DNA of 64,000 nt, taken from contig NC_068913.1 in the NCBI RefSeq assembly GCF_023091745.1, positions 34,912,501 through 34,976,500 of the forward strand, read 5' to 3'. The stretch is from Budorcas taxicolor (taxonomy: Eukaryota; Chordata; Mammalia; Artiodactyla; Bovidae). The notes under the pieces were generated by a model. That model was not told the origin of the DNA. It saw only the letters and a list, made by a program, of their open reading frames with translations, and searched no databases. The position numbers were made by a program, and so were the translations under genes. Shown here in pieces: positions 1 to 12,000 of this stretch (positions within the stretch are counted from its first letter, which is position 1; every line of letters begins with the position of its first letter).

Positions 1-268
1 AGAAAAGGCAGAAGAACCAGAGATTAAATTGCCAACATCTGCTGGATCATCAAAAAAGCAAGAGAGTTCCACAAAAACATCTATTTCTGCTTTATTGACT
101 AGGCCGAAACCTTTGGCTGTGTGGATCACAATAAACTGTGGAAAATTCTGAAAGAGATGGGAATACCAGCCCAGGTGATCTGCCTCTTGAGAAACCTATA
201 TGCAGGTCAGGAAGCAACAGTTAGAACTGGACATGGAAAAACAGACTGGTTCCAAATAGGAGTGTCTT
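1..268 (+). mobile_element. BovB (RTE) LINE fragment
   Basis: This is an interior piece of a BovB reverse-transcriptase ORF, entering from the left edge. The text ending in the BovB stretch near 215-268 (aactggacatgg followed by cagactggttccaaatagg) is typical of this family. It lies in ABCB1 intron 22 and its frame is not usable. The family call is from memory of the consensus. Confidence 0.8.
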
Positions 269-498
269 AACCCCGAAGAAACTCTTCTTGTCCTTGGCTT
301 ATTTTACCTTGACCTCAACACTTCAGGGTGTGGTTAGTTCTCCGTTAAAGTGGAGATGTGAGGACCAAACTTAATGTTTTGGGAATGAAACCCACTTTGT
401 CTGCTATGCCACCATCCCCTACTGCTAATGCATCAAAGATTATGTTTTAAGGACTGAGAAATGAAAGTCAAGTAAATGTGAGAATGTCTTCTTTTCAG
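269..498. other. End of ABCB1 intron 22, no further feature
   Basis: This is unique-looking sequence between the BovB fragment and the acceptor of the first exon. It ends in a polypyrimidine-rich stretch and CAG at 496-498. Confidence 0.7.
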
Positions 499-639
499 AA
501 ACTCTTTGAGGAAAGCACATGTCTTTGGAATTACATTTTCCATCACTCAGGCAATGATGTATTTCTCCTATGCTGGCTGTTTCCGGTTTGGTGCCTATTT
601 GGTGGCCCAAGGCATCATGGAGTTTCAGGATGTTCTCTT
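499..639 (+). CDS. ABCB1: ABCB1 exon 23 (TM11)
   Basis: The reading frame begins with one base of a split codon, then NSLRKAHVFGITFSITQAMM and on through a hydrophobic segment (MMYFSYAGCFRFGAYLV), which is TM11. The exon ends in a split codon after VL. The acceptor is ttttcag at 492-498 and the donor gtaagt follows base 639. The length is 141 bp. Confidence 0.94.
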
Positions 640-3600
640 GTAAGTATGGGGCTCCTATTGACAGTCGGGCTCTAGAAATGAAACCAAGGAGTATGTGCTT
701 CATGCCTGGATAGGAAGCCTTACTGTGAAGCTTCATGAAGAGATTTTGGTGATTCAGAAGTTGGTGTTTTGCCTCTGAGTCTCCTTGTGTTACTCTGAAA
801 GCATCCCATTTCATTTGGAGAATTGGTATCTGCCCTTCTCCCCAGTACTGACTCACACATTTGACCTTCTCAAATCCATGTCTAGGTGGGGTTGTGATTC
901 AATGAGGGGTTTCCAGCAGGCCTGGGTGTTTGGGAAGGAGCCTCACCCAGAGTCAAGTGCTTAGTTCCTTTGAGAAGATTCTGAACAGGGCAGCTAAAGA
1001 ATAGAAGTGGAGCACTGAGTTCTGAGAGCCCTGGAATATTCTAGGATACATTTGCTTTGCTTGATAAGAGAAAAGGAATTAGAAGGTAAGAGCTGGAGAA
1101 ATTGAGGAATGAAAAAGGAAAGCTCTATGGGAATATCTGGCTCATCACTGTGAAATGCAGAAGATTGTACCTGGGTCAGAAGACAGGCCTGGACTTCCTT
1201 CTAAAATACTGAATATACAGTTAAACTAAAATATGTGGTTTGGTAGTGAAAAGTGAGTGTAATTTTTCTGAGTGTCTTGATTTGGTGATGTGTGAGCTGC
1301 CCTTTGATAGCATACCATAATCAGTGGTGACAGTTTTATATTTAAACCAGCATCATTGAAACTTAGAAGTATGTGTCAGTATAACATTTCCATCCTATTT
1401 AGACATCGATCTGTGCATGCATTCCAGGTTTCTCAGGATGACCCCAACAGAAGATTGTAAAATTTCCACCCAACCTCTCTGACAGATGATATGCAGGTGC
1501 TCTTTATAACTATGACCAAAAGATTGTAATCAGGCATCACTGGTATTGGTGCTTGATTAGATAATTATTTGATAATTATTGCTTTGAAAGTAAAAGTGTA
1601 GTCACTCAGTCATGTCTGACTCTTTGTGATTCTATGGACTGTAGCCTACCAGGCTTCTCTGTCCATGGGATTTTCCAGGCGAGAATACTAGAGTGGGTTG
1701 CCATTTCCATCTCCAAGGGATCTTCCGGACCCAGGGATTGAACTCAGTTCATTTCAGCTCAGTCGTCTCCACCTCTTTGTGACCCCATGAACCGCAGCAC
1801 GCCAAGCCTCCCTGTCCATGACCAACTCCTGGAGTTCACCCAAACCCATGTCCATCGAGTCACTGATGCCATCCAACCATCTCATCCTCTGTCATCCCCT
1901 TCTCCTCCTGTCCTCAATCTTTCCCAGCATCAAGGTCTTTTCAAATGAGTCAGCTCTTTGCATCAGATGGCCAAAGTATTGGAGTTTCAGCTTCACCTTC
2001 AGTCCCTCCAATTAACACCCAGGACTGATCTCCTTTAGGATGGACTGGTTGGATCTCCTTGCAGCCCAAGGAACTCTGAAGAGTCTTCTCCAATGCCACA
2101 GTTCAAAAGCATTGCAGGCAGACTGTTAACCGTCTAAGTCACCAGAGAATCCAAATTAGTGCTTTACTCTGAGGTTAAGGTATTCAACTGATGGAAGTTA
2201 CTGACTCTTGGATTGTTAGATTCGGAAGATCAGTCTTCTGAGTGAGGGATAGGAGAGACCGGTCTGAAGAGCTATCTGTTTGAAAAAGATCCCACGGGTC
2301 TAGATAAGAAGACCAGACGAACCATCTGAGTGATTTGTTCCGAGGTGTTTAGAAACAGCGCTGTGGGCTCCGTTAGCTCAGGCATAGAGCCCAAAGAAAT
2401 GGATCTGTTGGACTCATGGTATGATCCTGGGAAGATCCCCAATGTTGTATCAGTTCTAGGCCCACTGTTTAAAAAGACATTTTGATCAATGTGTCCAGAG
2501 AAGGGCAGCTGGAATGTTGGGAGTGAAAGGAGTTACCAAAGATGCACAGGGCTTTTTAGCTTATATTCCAGTTCTTTGAAGGGCAGTATTAGGCAAAAGG
2601 ATGTACATTTCTCCTTGATTTGAAAAAGAACTTTTTAACAAAAGACTTCCTCTAGCAAACTTCCTCCTTCCTAAAACAAAGGATGGGAGCTGGCCTGGGG
2701 TGTGTGCCCTGGCACAAACTTGGAGAGCTGGACTCGACATCCTGTGAAGTCCTTCCCGACTTGAAGCTGCTATGATTCTCATGATGTAGATTAAGAATGG
2801 CGATGCAGGGACTTCTTCGGTGCTCCAGTGGTTAGGACTCAGTTCCTTTCAGTACTGTGGCCTGAGTTCTATCCCTAAGGAGAACTAAGATCTCAGAAGC
2901 TGCAGCATGGCCAAAAAACCCCAAAAGAACTCAGTGCATCTTGAGAGCAGCACACGATCTGGCTGTGTAAGGAACTCTCTTCTTTGCTGCATGGCTCACG
3001 GCTTTTCTAAGACTCTGATCCAATTCCAGCAAAACTGCCTATGTCCATTATTGATGGCCACAGATACTGCTGCAAGACAACCACCCACTAGCCCCCAGGA
3101 ATGCACAATAGTGAACATTTGTTCTTGGCTCTGAAGTCTTAAGTGGGTCAGCCAGACAGTTCTGCTGTCTGGGCTAGGCAGAGGAGATCTCAGCTGGGCT
3201 CACGCGTGTGTGCTGTGAGCAATGGGCTGGTTGGCTGGGGCCCACACAACACTCTTCTGTCTGCGCCTTGTCTTCCAGCAAGCCAGCCGGGCTTGTGGTT
3301 GTGGCAGAATGAGAGAGACAGGAGCACTCAAGGCCCCCTGAATCATAGGCTTGGAGCTGGAAACCGTCACTTCCACCACATCCTGTTGGCCAGAGCAAGT
3401 CCCAAGGCCAACCCAGATTCCAAGGGTAGGAAGACAGATTCTACTTCTTCCATGGAGAGGCTGCAAGGTCACGTTATAAGAAGGCAAAAACCCAGAGAGA
3501 GATGAAACATGGGGTCATTTTACAATCAGTTAACCACACTGATATGAACTTATAGGAAACTGTTGTTTTATTTTTTGGCTAATGTGTTGGGATTCTTCGA

Positions 3601-6600
3601 GGTAGCGCTCTCAGGTTGTAGAAGTGTCACTCTTGGCATCGCAGTCGGTAACTCTTGACACGTTTTGTCTTTGTTGTTGGCAGAGTGTTCTCAGCTGTTG
3701 TCTTTGGTGCCATGGCTGTGGGACAGGTCAGTTCATTTGCTCCTGACTATGCCAAGGCCAAAGTGTCAGCAGCCCACGTCATCAATATTATTGAAAAAAT
3801 TCCTCTGATCGACAGCTACAGCACGGAAGGCCTAAAGCCGGTCAGTTTCATGTTTTGAGTATGTGACCTGCTCCTAACTGATGAATGAATGGAATCTAAG
3901 TGGAAGTTTAATAAAATCTGTGCTTTCACTTGCTGGTAGTAAAATGAAACTTTCTTGATCATGGGTTCATTTTAATAAATGCTGATAATATTGATACATG
4001 TTAACATCTAGTACTTTTATATAACAAAGCCACAGGGATATAGGAATACTGCCCATTTTATACACAAATCCTGCGAATCAGGTTTTATTATGTGTAGGTA
4101 ATTCTGTTATAGCTTTGGGTTATCACGTTTGTATTGTGTTAATGAGACATGCTGTGGGGACACTGACCCTTTTAGATCTGTATTACTTTCTAGCAGTTAC
4201 AACTGAAGCTTGATTGGAATCCAAGATCGCTGCCTTCTGATACCTGGCAGTACAGAGGATTGGCTCTAAAGTCAGTTTTCAGGATTGCAGCAATGAAATT
4301 TACTTTCACTGTCCTGATTTTAGAGTACAGTGGAAGGAAATGTGGCATTTAATGACGTCGTGTTCAACTACCCCACTCGACCAGACGTCCCGGTGCTTCG
4401 GGGGCTGAGCCTGGAGGTGAAGAAGGGCCAGACACTGGCCCTGGTGGGCAGCAGCGGCTGCGGGAAGAGCACGGTGGTCCAGCTCCTGGAGCGGTTCTAT
4501 GACCCCTTGGCTGGCACAGTGGTGAGCACACTATTTTCTTTATTTTTTTGTGGAGTGTGGTTGATTTACAATGTTGTGTTACTTTCAAGTATATGACAAA
4601 GCAATTCATTTATACATATATCCACTCTTTTTTTTCAGATTCCTTACGCATATAGGTTGTTACAAAACATTGAGTAGAGTTCCCTCAACAGTAGGTCCTT
4701 GTCAGTTACCTGTTTTATATATAGAGGATTGTGTGTGCTAATCCCAAGCTCCTAATTTATCTTTCTCCAACGTGTTTCCCCTTTGGTAACCATAAGTGTG
4801 TTTTCGAAATTTGAGAGTCGTCTTTCTGTTTTGTAAAGTTCATCTGTATAATTTTATAAAACTAGATTCCACATGAGTGATAGCATATGATATTTGCCTT
4901 TCTCTGTCTGAATTACTTCATTTAGTATAATGATCTCTAGGTCCTTCTGAGCATCCTTTCTTGTTCAGCTCATTCCAAATTTTTCATCTTCTTAATGCCT
5001 AGATGTATTTAATTCTCAACAATAAGCCATGGCTTTACAAACCTTTAAACAATGATTCCACTTAAAGCCTCACCTGCTTGATACAGTCTCAAAGCTGTGT
5101 CCACTGTTCCAGCCAATCGGTCCTTTCCCTCAACTCTACTACCCTCCCCTCCTCTACAGGCAGCCTTTTTGCCTGCCATCCCCCTCCCCTTGGTCTCAGT
5201 TACATGAGAGGGTCCGGGGGGTAGAAATCCAGAAAGGCAGAGGAGGGTGCTGAGAGAAACCAGGTGGAAGCCAGGGATGGCAAGGAGAAGGCGGCCCCAG
5301 TAGCAGATGCCCTGGAGAGACGGGCACGATGAAGACTGCAGAGACGTGGGAGGGTCTGGCCGCTGATGGGCTGCTTCCGGCATTTCACAGGCTTCTCAGA
5401 GAAGTGGTGCTGGGGGAAAACAGGTGGCATGGCTGAGGAGTGGTTAGGAGGGAATGGACACGAAGTGTGTGTAGGCCAGTGGCAGACCAAAGGAGAGGGA
5501 AGGAAAACACGCCTGGGCAGAACCCAGGGGAGACGTTCATCATGGGGAATCGTGAACATTGTTATGGCTGAAGATGGGATGAAACCATTGATGGAGAAAG
5601 GAAATTCACACACCTTCTAAGGAAAAAAAAAAAAGCGATATCAACAAATTTGGGAAACAGATAAAGAACATAGAGGGATTCTCTTTTCTTTCTAAACTAA
5701 AAGGGTAAGTGAAGGGTCAGATTTATTCATGGGACATTCAGTAAACTGTCAATGAGTGCTTGGCCGGGACTATCTTAGGCACAGGGAAGGTGTTGTGAAG
5801 GGAGTAGGGACATTTTTTATTGTTATTTTTTGGTCGCACTGTGCAGCTTGTGGGATCTTAGTTCCCTGACCAGGGATGGAACCTGGGCCATTGCAATGAA
5901 ATAACAAAATTGTAACCACTAGACCACCAGGGATCTCCCCAAAATAGTGAATTTTTAAATGACTGTAATGGGGACTAGAAAAGAATCAAATTAGGAAGGA
6001 GTGAAATTTATAGCAAAACATTTCCATTATGTAGGCCTTGAGTTATTGGTTATACTCAGGGGTGACATTCAAAATATTCAACAACTGGAATGGCCTGGGC
6101 ACTGCCCAACCAGGATGGACACCTGACAGGCTACTGTCCACGGGGTCACAAAGTCGGACACAACAAAAGCAACTAATCGTGTCCACATGCAGCGTAAGTT
6201 GGCTGAAACAGCAGATTTAATTAGAATAATGACTCTCAAACTTGTTTGATTATAACCCAGTTAGGAAAGGCAAAAAATTTCATTCCCCACCCAGCCCCCC
6301 CAGCTGCACTCATAGTCACTGTAGTGGGAAAACTCTTAGTAATAACAGAGTGTTGGAGTTGAAAACAGCAATAATGGTAAACAGTAAAATAATCAGACTA
6401 CAAGAAAGTGAAGAAATAAATGAGTATTCTCCACATACATTAAGGCAGGGGAGCAAAATTAAAGACATGAACCTTGTCAGTTATGGTTTGGCGTAGGAAA
6501 CAAAGTGCTGTGGGCATCCAAGCAGCTGCATGTTTAATAAGGGGTTCAGTGCTCACGTCTTCACTGGCAGAGGGGGAGTTGGAGTCAGCGCTCCCAGCAT

Positions 6601-8964
6601 GCAGATCAGCGCCGCAGCTGCGATCCTGCGGCCAGGGAGCTGCCGGGCTTGTGCCCCTGTCTCAGCTGCTCCGAGCCTGAAGGCACGAGGACAGAGTCTC
6701 ACTGCTGCAAGAGCTGCTCTGCCGGAACGTGGCTGACAGCTCACCACAGCTTCTGGTTCCAGGTTTTGCACAGGGCATCTCACTGGTAGACCCTAGTTAC
6801 TTCTGGTGCCAGAAGGGAGCCTAGGAAATAGATTTTAGTCCTGCAGTCCCTTGACAGGGGAAAGGACAGACACAGAAGAATATGGACATGAGTGCTGAGT
6901 GCATAGGAGAATAACCCTCTCAGGACTACAGTGATGATGCCCGGCAAACAAAGTGCCCTCATCTGTTGGAGGAACACGATGATCTGCTCCTGTGTGTTTG
7001 CATTAGAGCTTTGAAATGCCACCAAGTGCTACACAGCAGCCAGCCTTCTTAGTCAAGTGCCCACAATAAAGGCTAGTAAATGTGCCAGGTTCTGTTTATG
7101 AACATCAATTAGTGATCTTGAAAGACTAAGTCAGTAGGTTATTAGCGATTAGTTCTTACTGCCATGAAAAAAAAAGAGTCTGGGGACTGGAGCGTCATTT
7201 GATTGTAAGAACTGAAGCAAGGACTTGACCCTGAGGTCAGGAAATCCTCGTGACCATCAGCAAGACTCAAGTCACACTTAGCAACATTGACCTGAGTGGT
7301 GGTTCTCAGACTGGTGTGGGTCTGAATGGCCTGGAGAGCTCACAAAGAATGCAGCCACCCTGGCTCATTTACACAGATTAGGACCTGGCCTTTTCATTTT
7401 TTACTTTCCCAGATGATTCTGATGCCAATCAGACTTTGAGAACCGCTGAACTGGTAACTTTGTAAGTTTCAGGTCACATTTCAGTGAGTCTTACCAAAGG
7501 AAGCTATGGGATTGTTCAGAGAGTAGAGGTTCTGAGTTTTGTGGGGCCTGAAAGTTGTACAGTTTCAGGGACTATACTTGAAAGAGTCCGAAGTTAGGAA
7601 CACAGAATTAGTCACAAGAGTAAATATTTACTTCTAATGAAAAAAATTCACAACAAAATATTAAAGCCTTAAGGATTCTGACCCCTCTTCCTTTTTAGGC
7701 AGGTTATCCTAAAGGCTTAGCCAGAAAAGCCCCCTGACTGCAGCCTGGCCTCCCCTCACCCAGGACATTCTTTAACTCCCAGCCTTTGCCTGCAGATGAG
7801 GGTCCTTGAATCTTACATTCATTAGCTTCACTGAGACTCACTCGAGTCTTGGGTCTTCCGCTGACCTTTCCTTTGTCCCCTTGCCCATCCTACACACCAC
7901 CATCAGAGTCCTCTCTCCCTCTTAGGACACAGCTAGAAGCATGTCATCTGGCTGTTACCCAATGGGTACCTGGGCTAAGATGGACACATTGTTCCTTTGA
8001 AAGAAGACGGAAAGTATTTTTCAGTTCTGAACCACTGTGTAGCCAAAATCTAACCTGTAGTGTGCAGACCTGAGCTTCCTCAGCCACTAAGAACGTGACC
8101 CTGCACAAGCGACTGAACTCTGCTCGTGTCCTCATCAGTAAAATGGGGATTAAAATCACACCTATCTTGCCAGTTTTGTCAAGACGAAATGAGAGAGTGC
8201 ATGAGGCATACTTAATCACGGGACCTATAATATAATCAGTGCTCAATAACTTATCTAAAATGATTATTTCAGAGTAAATACATACTGGAAAATGATACAT
8301 ATTTAACATTTGATTGTGCTACTGAAATCAGGCAGTAGATTTAAGTCTAGAATAGGGATAAGGTGTCGTCACTCAGTCGTGTCTGACTCTTTGCGACCCC
8401 ATGGACTGTAACCTACCAGGCTCCTCCGTCCATGGGATTTTCCAGGCAAGAGTACTGGAGTGGGGTGTCATTTCCTTCTCCAGGGGATCTTCCCAACCCA
8501 GGGATCGAACCCAGGTCTCCTGCATTGCAAGGAGATGCTTTACCCTCTAAGCCCTTTCATTGTTACTGTCAGTGTGTTACCTGAGATTTTCATTTAGGCC
8601 AGGATCTTTTGAGCAGTGTTCACAGACTCACTGGATTTCCTTGGTCTTCCTCAGACCACCACCCGTGCCTCAGCCAAAGAAGATGTGCATTGATCTTTTC
8701 ACATTTGGACTTTTAAACATATTTTCCCTCAGGAAAGGATCCTTTAGGAAACACAAGTCTTAAATAGTTAGCAGTAGCTGTGTATAGTGTGGGGATGAGG
8801 AGCTCTAAGCATCTTATTATATGTCTGGTGGAAAAACGCATTGAAGCTTGCAGGGATCAGTCATATTCATCTGGTTATATTAGTTAAACAGTGTCTTTTT
8901 TCCTCCTAGGTGTGGGGGTGTGTGTGTCATCTGGTTATATTAGTTAAACAGTGTCTTTTTTTCT

Positions 8965-9003
<39 letters not shown>

Positions 9004-12000
9004 GTTGCTCAGTTGTGTCCGACTCTTTGCAACGTGGACTGTAGCCCCAAGGCTTCTCTGTCCATAGACTTCTCCAGGCCATTCTCTTCTCCAGGGGATC
9101 TTCCCAACCCAGAGATTGAACCTGGGTCTCTTGCATTGCAGGCAGATCCTTTAGTGTCTGAGCCACCAGGGAAGCCCCCTAAGGGTATAAGTCTGGAAAA
9201 AACAATCTTTTTCTTTCCTCAGTTCTCCACTCCTCAGGTACGCAGTGTTCCATCTAGCCTGACCTGCTATATGGTTTGTAACCATCCTTGTGTGGTTTTT
9301 CCTTCCTCTCTTCAGCCTCTACTTTCCACTTTCACTTAACACCATGAGGAAACCTGGAGCGTAGATGCTTGGAATAGTCTCCATGACAACTGGGCTGGGT
9401 ACTGTTGAGGTCATGGCTGTGTTTTCAATCCAGCTTTGCACCTGCTAGTTTCACAAATAGAAGCTACCTTCCTACAGCAAAGCCCGTATGTACCCTGTCC
9501 TTGGCCAGCTGTCTCCCAGAGGCGTGCAGCCAGGCGCTTGGGATTCAGAGTACATTTATAGCTCAGGATATACTCCTCAGTATTAGAAAAGCTCAAAGCT
9601 GAGTCACTGATGTCTTCTTCCGCGGTTATGGCAGCTCTCACTTGAATGCCAGCGTTCTCTTGCAAAGTAGATCTTTGGGGCAGATACGTCTCCATCAGAG
9701 AGGGAGGACTTTTATCTGCGAGGCTGTAATGGGCACGCCCCAGGCTTCTGCAGGGTGATCCAAGGGGAGCCAGGTCCCTAGAGAAAGGCCGGGCTCTCCC
9801 TCCTGCTGCTCTGGGTAAGCTGTACATGTCTGTCCATCCTTTTATCCTCTCAGACATCTGTCCCTCTGCTGAGGTTCCGAGTGCATCACACAGGCGCCGT
9901 GCCAAACCACAGACAGTCCTTCACACACTCTGTGCCTAGCCCTGTGCCCAGTGAGGTCCCTGCTGACGTCCCTTAATCCTCAGTTCCGGAGTTTAGGGAT
10001 TATAATCATTCCCATTTTACGTGCAGAGAAACTGAGATACTAACTCACTTTCCTAAGATCAACAACTATTTAGAGAGATGGCGGCATCCTCCCACACTCA
10101 CTTCTGTTTCATTTGAGTCCTCAGAAACCTGATCCTAACTAACAGGTCAGGTCAGAAATGTGACCTCCAGGCCTGTTATGTGGTGATAGCAGTTAGTTAT
10201 TTCCAATTGAATTGTGGATGCTTTTCCTGTGAAAAATCAGTACATAGCAGTAAGGATGGGGGACTTCCCTGGCTGGTCCAGTGGTTAAGACTCCAGTTGA
10301 ACTAGGGTTCAGCCCCTGGTTGGGGAACTGGGATCCTGTGTGCCACGTGGTATGGCCAGAAAACTAAAACTAAAAAGTCATCTTATTTAAAAAATAAAAG
10401 AATGCCAGAATACATTCCAGAAATAGAATATGCTTTATTAGTGTCTGGTGACGGCTACAACAAATTATAGCCAATTAGGGGAGTAAAACCCCACAGGTCT
10501 ATCTTATAGATTCTGGAAGTCAGATGTCCAAAGTGGAGCTCATGGTGTCAGCAGGGCTGTGTGCCTTCTGGAGGCCCTTAGGGAGAATCTGCTTCCTTAT
10601 CTTTTCTGGCTCATGGCCCTTCCTCCGTCTTCAAAGCCAGCAACAACTGATCGAGTCCTCCCCATGTTGCTTCACTATGATCCCCAGTCTCCTGCCCTCC
10701 TCCCCTGCACAGTTCAGGACCCTTATGATTATGTTGGGTCCACCTGGGTAATCCAAGATAAGCTCCTCATCTTGAGGTCAGGTGATAAGCAACCTCCCAT
10801 CGTAATTCTCTCTGCGTGTTAATAACATGAGCAGGTTTCATGAATTAGAACGTGGATATCTTGGATGGAGGAGATGGGCATGATTATGCCTTGTTGCTGT
10901 TGTTCAGTCGCCCAGTTGTGTCCGACTTTGCGACCCCACGGACTGCAGCATGCCAGGCCTCCCTGTCCCTCACCAACTCCCGAAGTTTGCCCAAGTTCAT
11001 GTCCATTGCATTGGTGATGTCATCCAACATCTTATCCTCTGTCACCCCCTCTCTTCTTGCCCTCAATCTTTCCCAGCATCATGGACTTTTCCAGTGAGTC
11101 AGTTCTTCACATCAGATGACCAAAATACCAGAGCTTCATCTTCAGCATCTGTCCTTCCAGTGGCGGTGGGGGGTTGATTCAGGGTTGATTTCCCTTAAGA
11201 TTGACTAATTTGATCTTACAGTCCAAGGGACAGCAATTATTCTGCCTTCCAGATGCATATATCAGGAGCCAGAGTTAAAATGGAAGAAACATGACAGTTC
11301 CCCACAGCATGCAGTTATGACCTGACTCAGTTAACCTTGACAAGCCAAACTAAAAGCCACAATGGCAGTCTCGTAACAACTTGGCAGTCTTAACGCAGGA
11401 AATGACAACATTCATTTTGCTAAATTCAAAAATGTTCTGGTTCTGAGGCCAATCCATGATCTCTTGTTTTCAGTTTATCGACGGCAAGGAAGTAAAGCAG
11501 CTGAATCTCCAGTGGCTGCGTGCACACATGGGCATCGTGTCCCAGGAGCCCATTCTGTTTGACTGCAGCATCGGCGAGAACATCGCCTACGGAGACAACA
11601 GCCGGGTCGTGTCCCAGGAGGAGATTGAGCACGCGGCCAAGGAGGCCAACATCCACTCCTTCATCGAGATGCTGCCGGACGTAAGTCTCTCACCAGATGC
11701 GGTGCCTGGGAGCCTGTGGTTGTGATTTATAAAGGGCTGGATCCCAAAGGTGAAGAGAAATGAGCAACCAAAACACACCCCCGATGTGGACAAGCATCTT
11801 CCCATCCTATGTCATGATTACAGGACACTTCCCATCCCCGTCTATGTCATGTTTATATGACACTTCCCGTCCCCGTCTATGTCATGTTTACAGAACACTT
11901 CCCGTCCCCATCTATGTCATGTTTATATGACACTTCACATCCCCGTCTATGTCATGTTTACAGGACACTTCCCATCCCTGTCTATGTCATGATTACAGGA

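Noticed and set aside
2805..2927. tRNA-like promoter boxes in SINEs, as possible tRNA genes
   Set aside because: These are tRNA-derived SINEs (CHR, Bov-tA) and lack an intact cloverleaf.
3143..3505. 120-codon open frame in ABCB1 intron 23
   Set aside because: No similarity to a known family, reverse frames of similar length overlap it, and no splice sites connect it.
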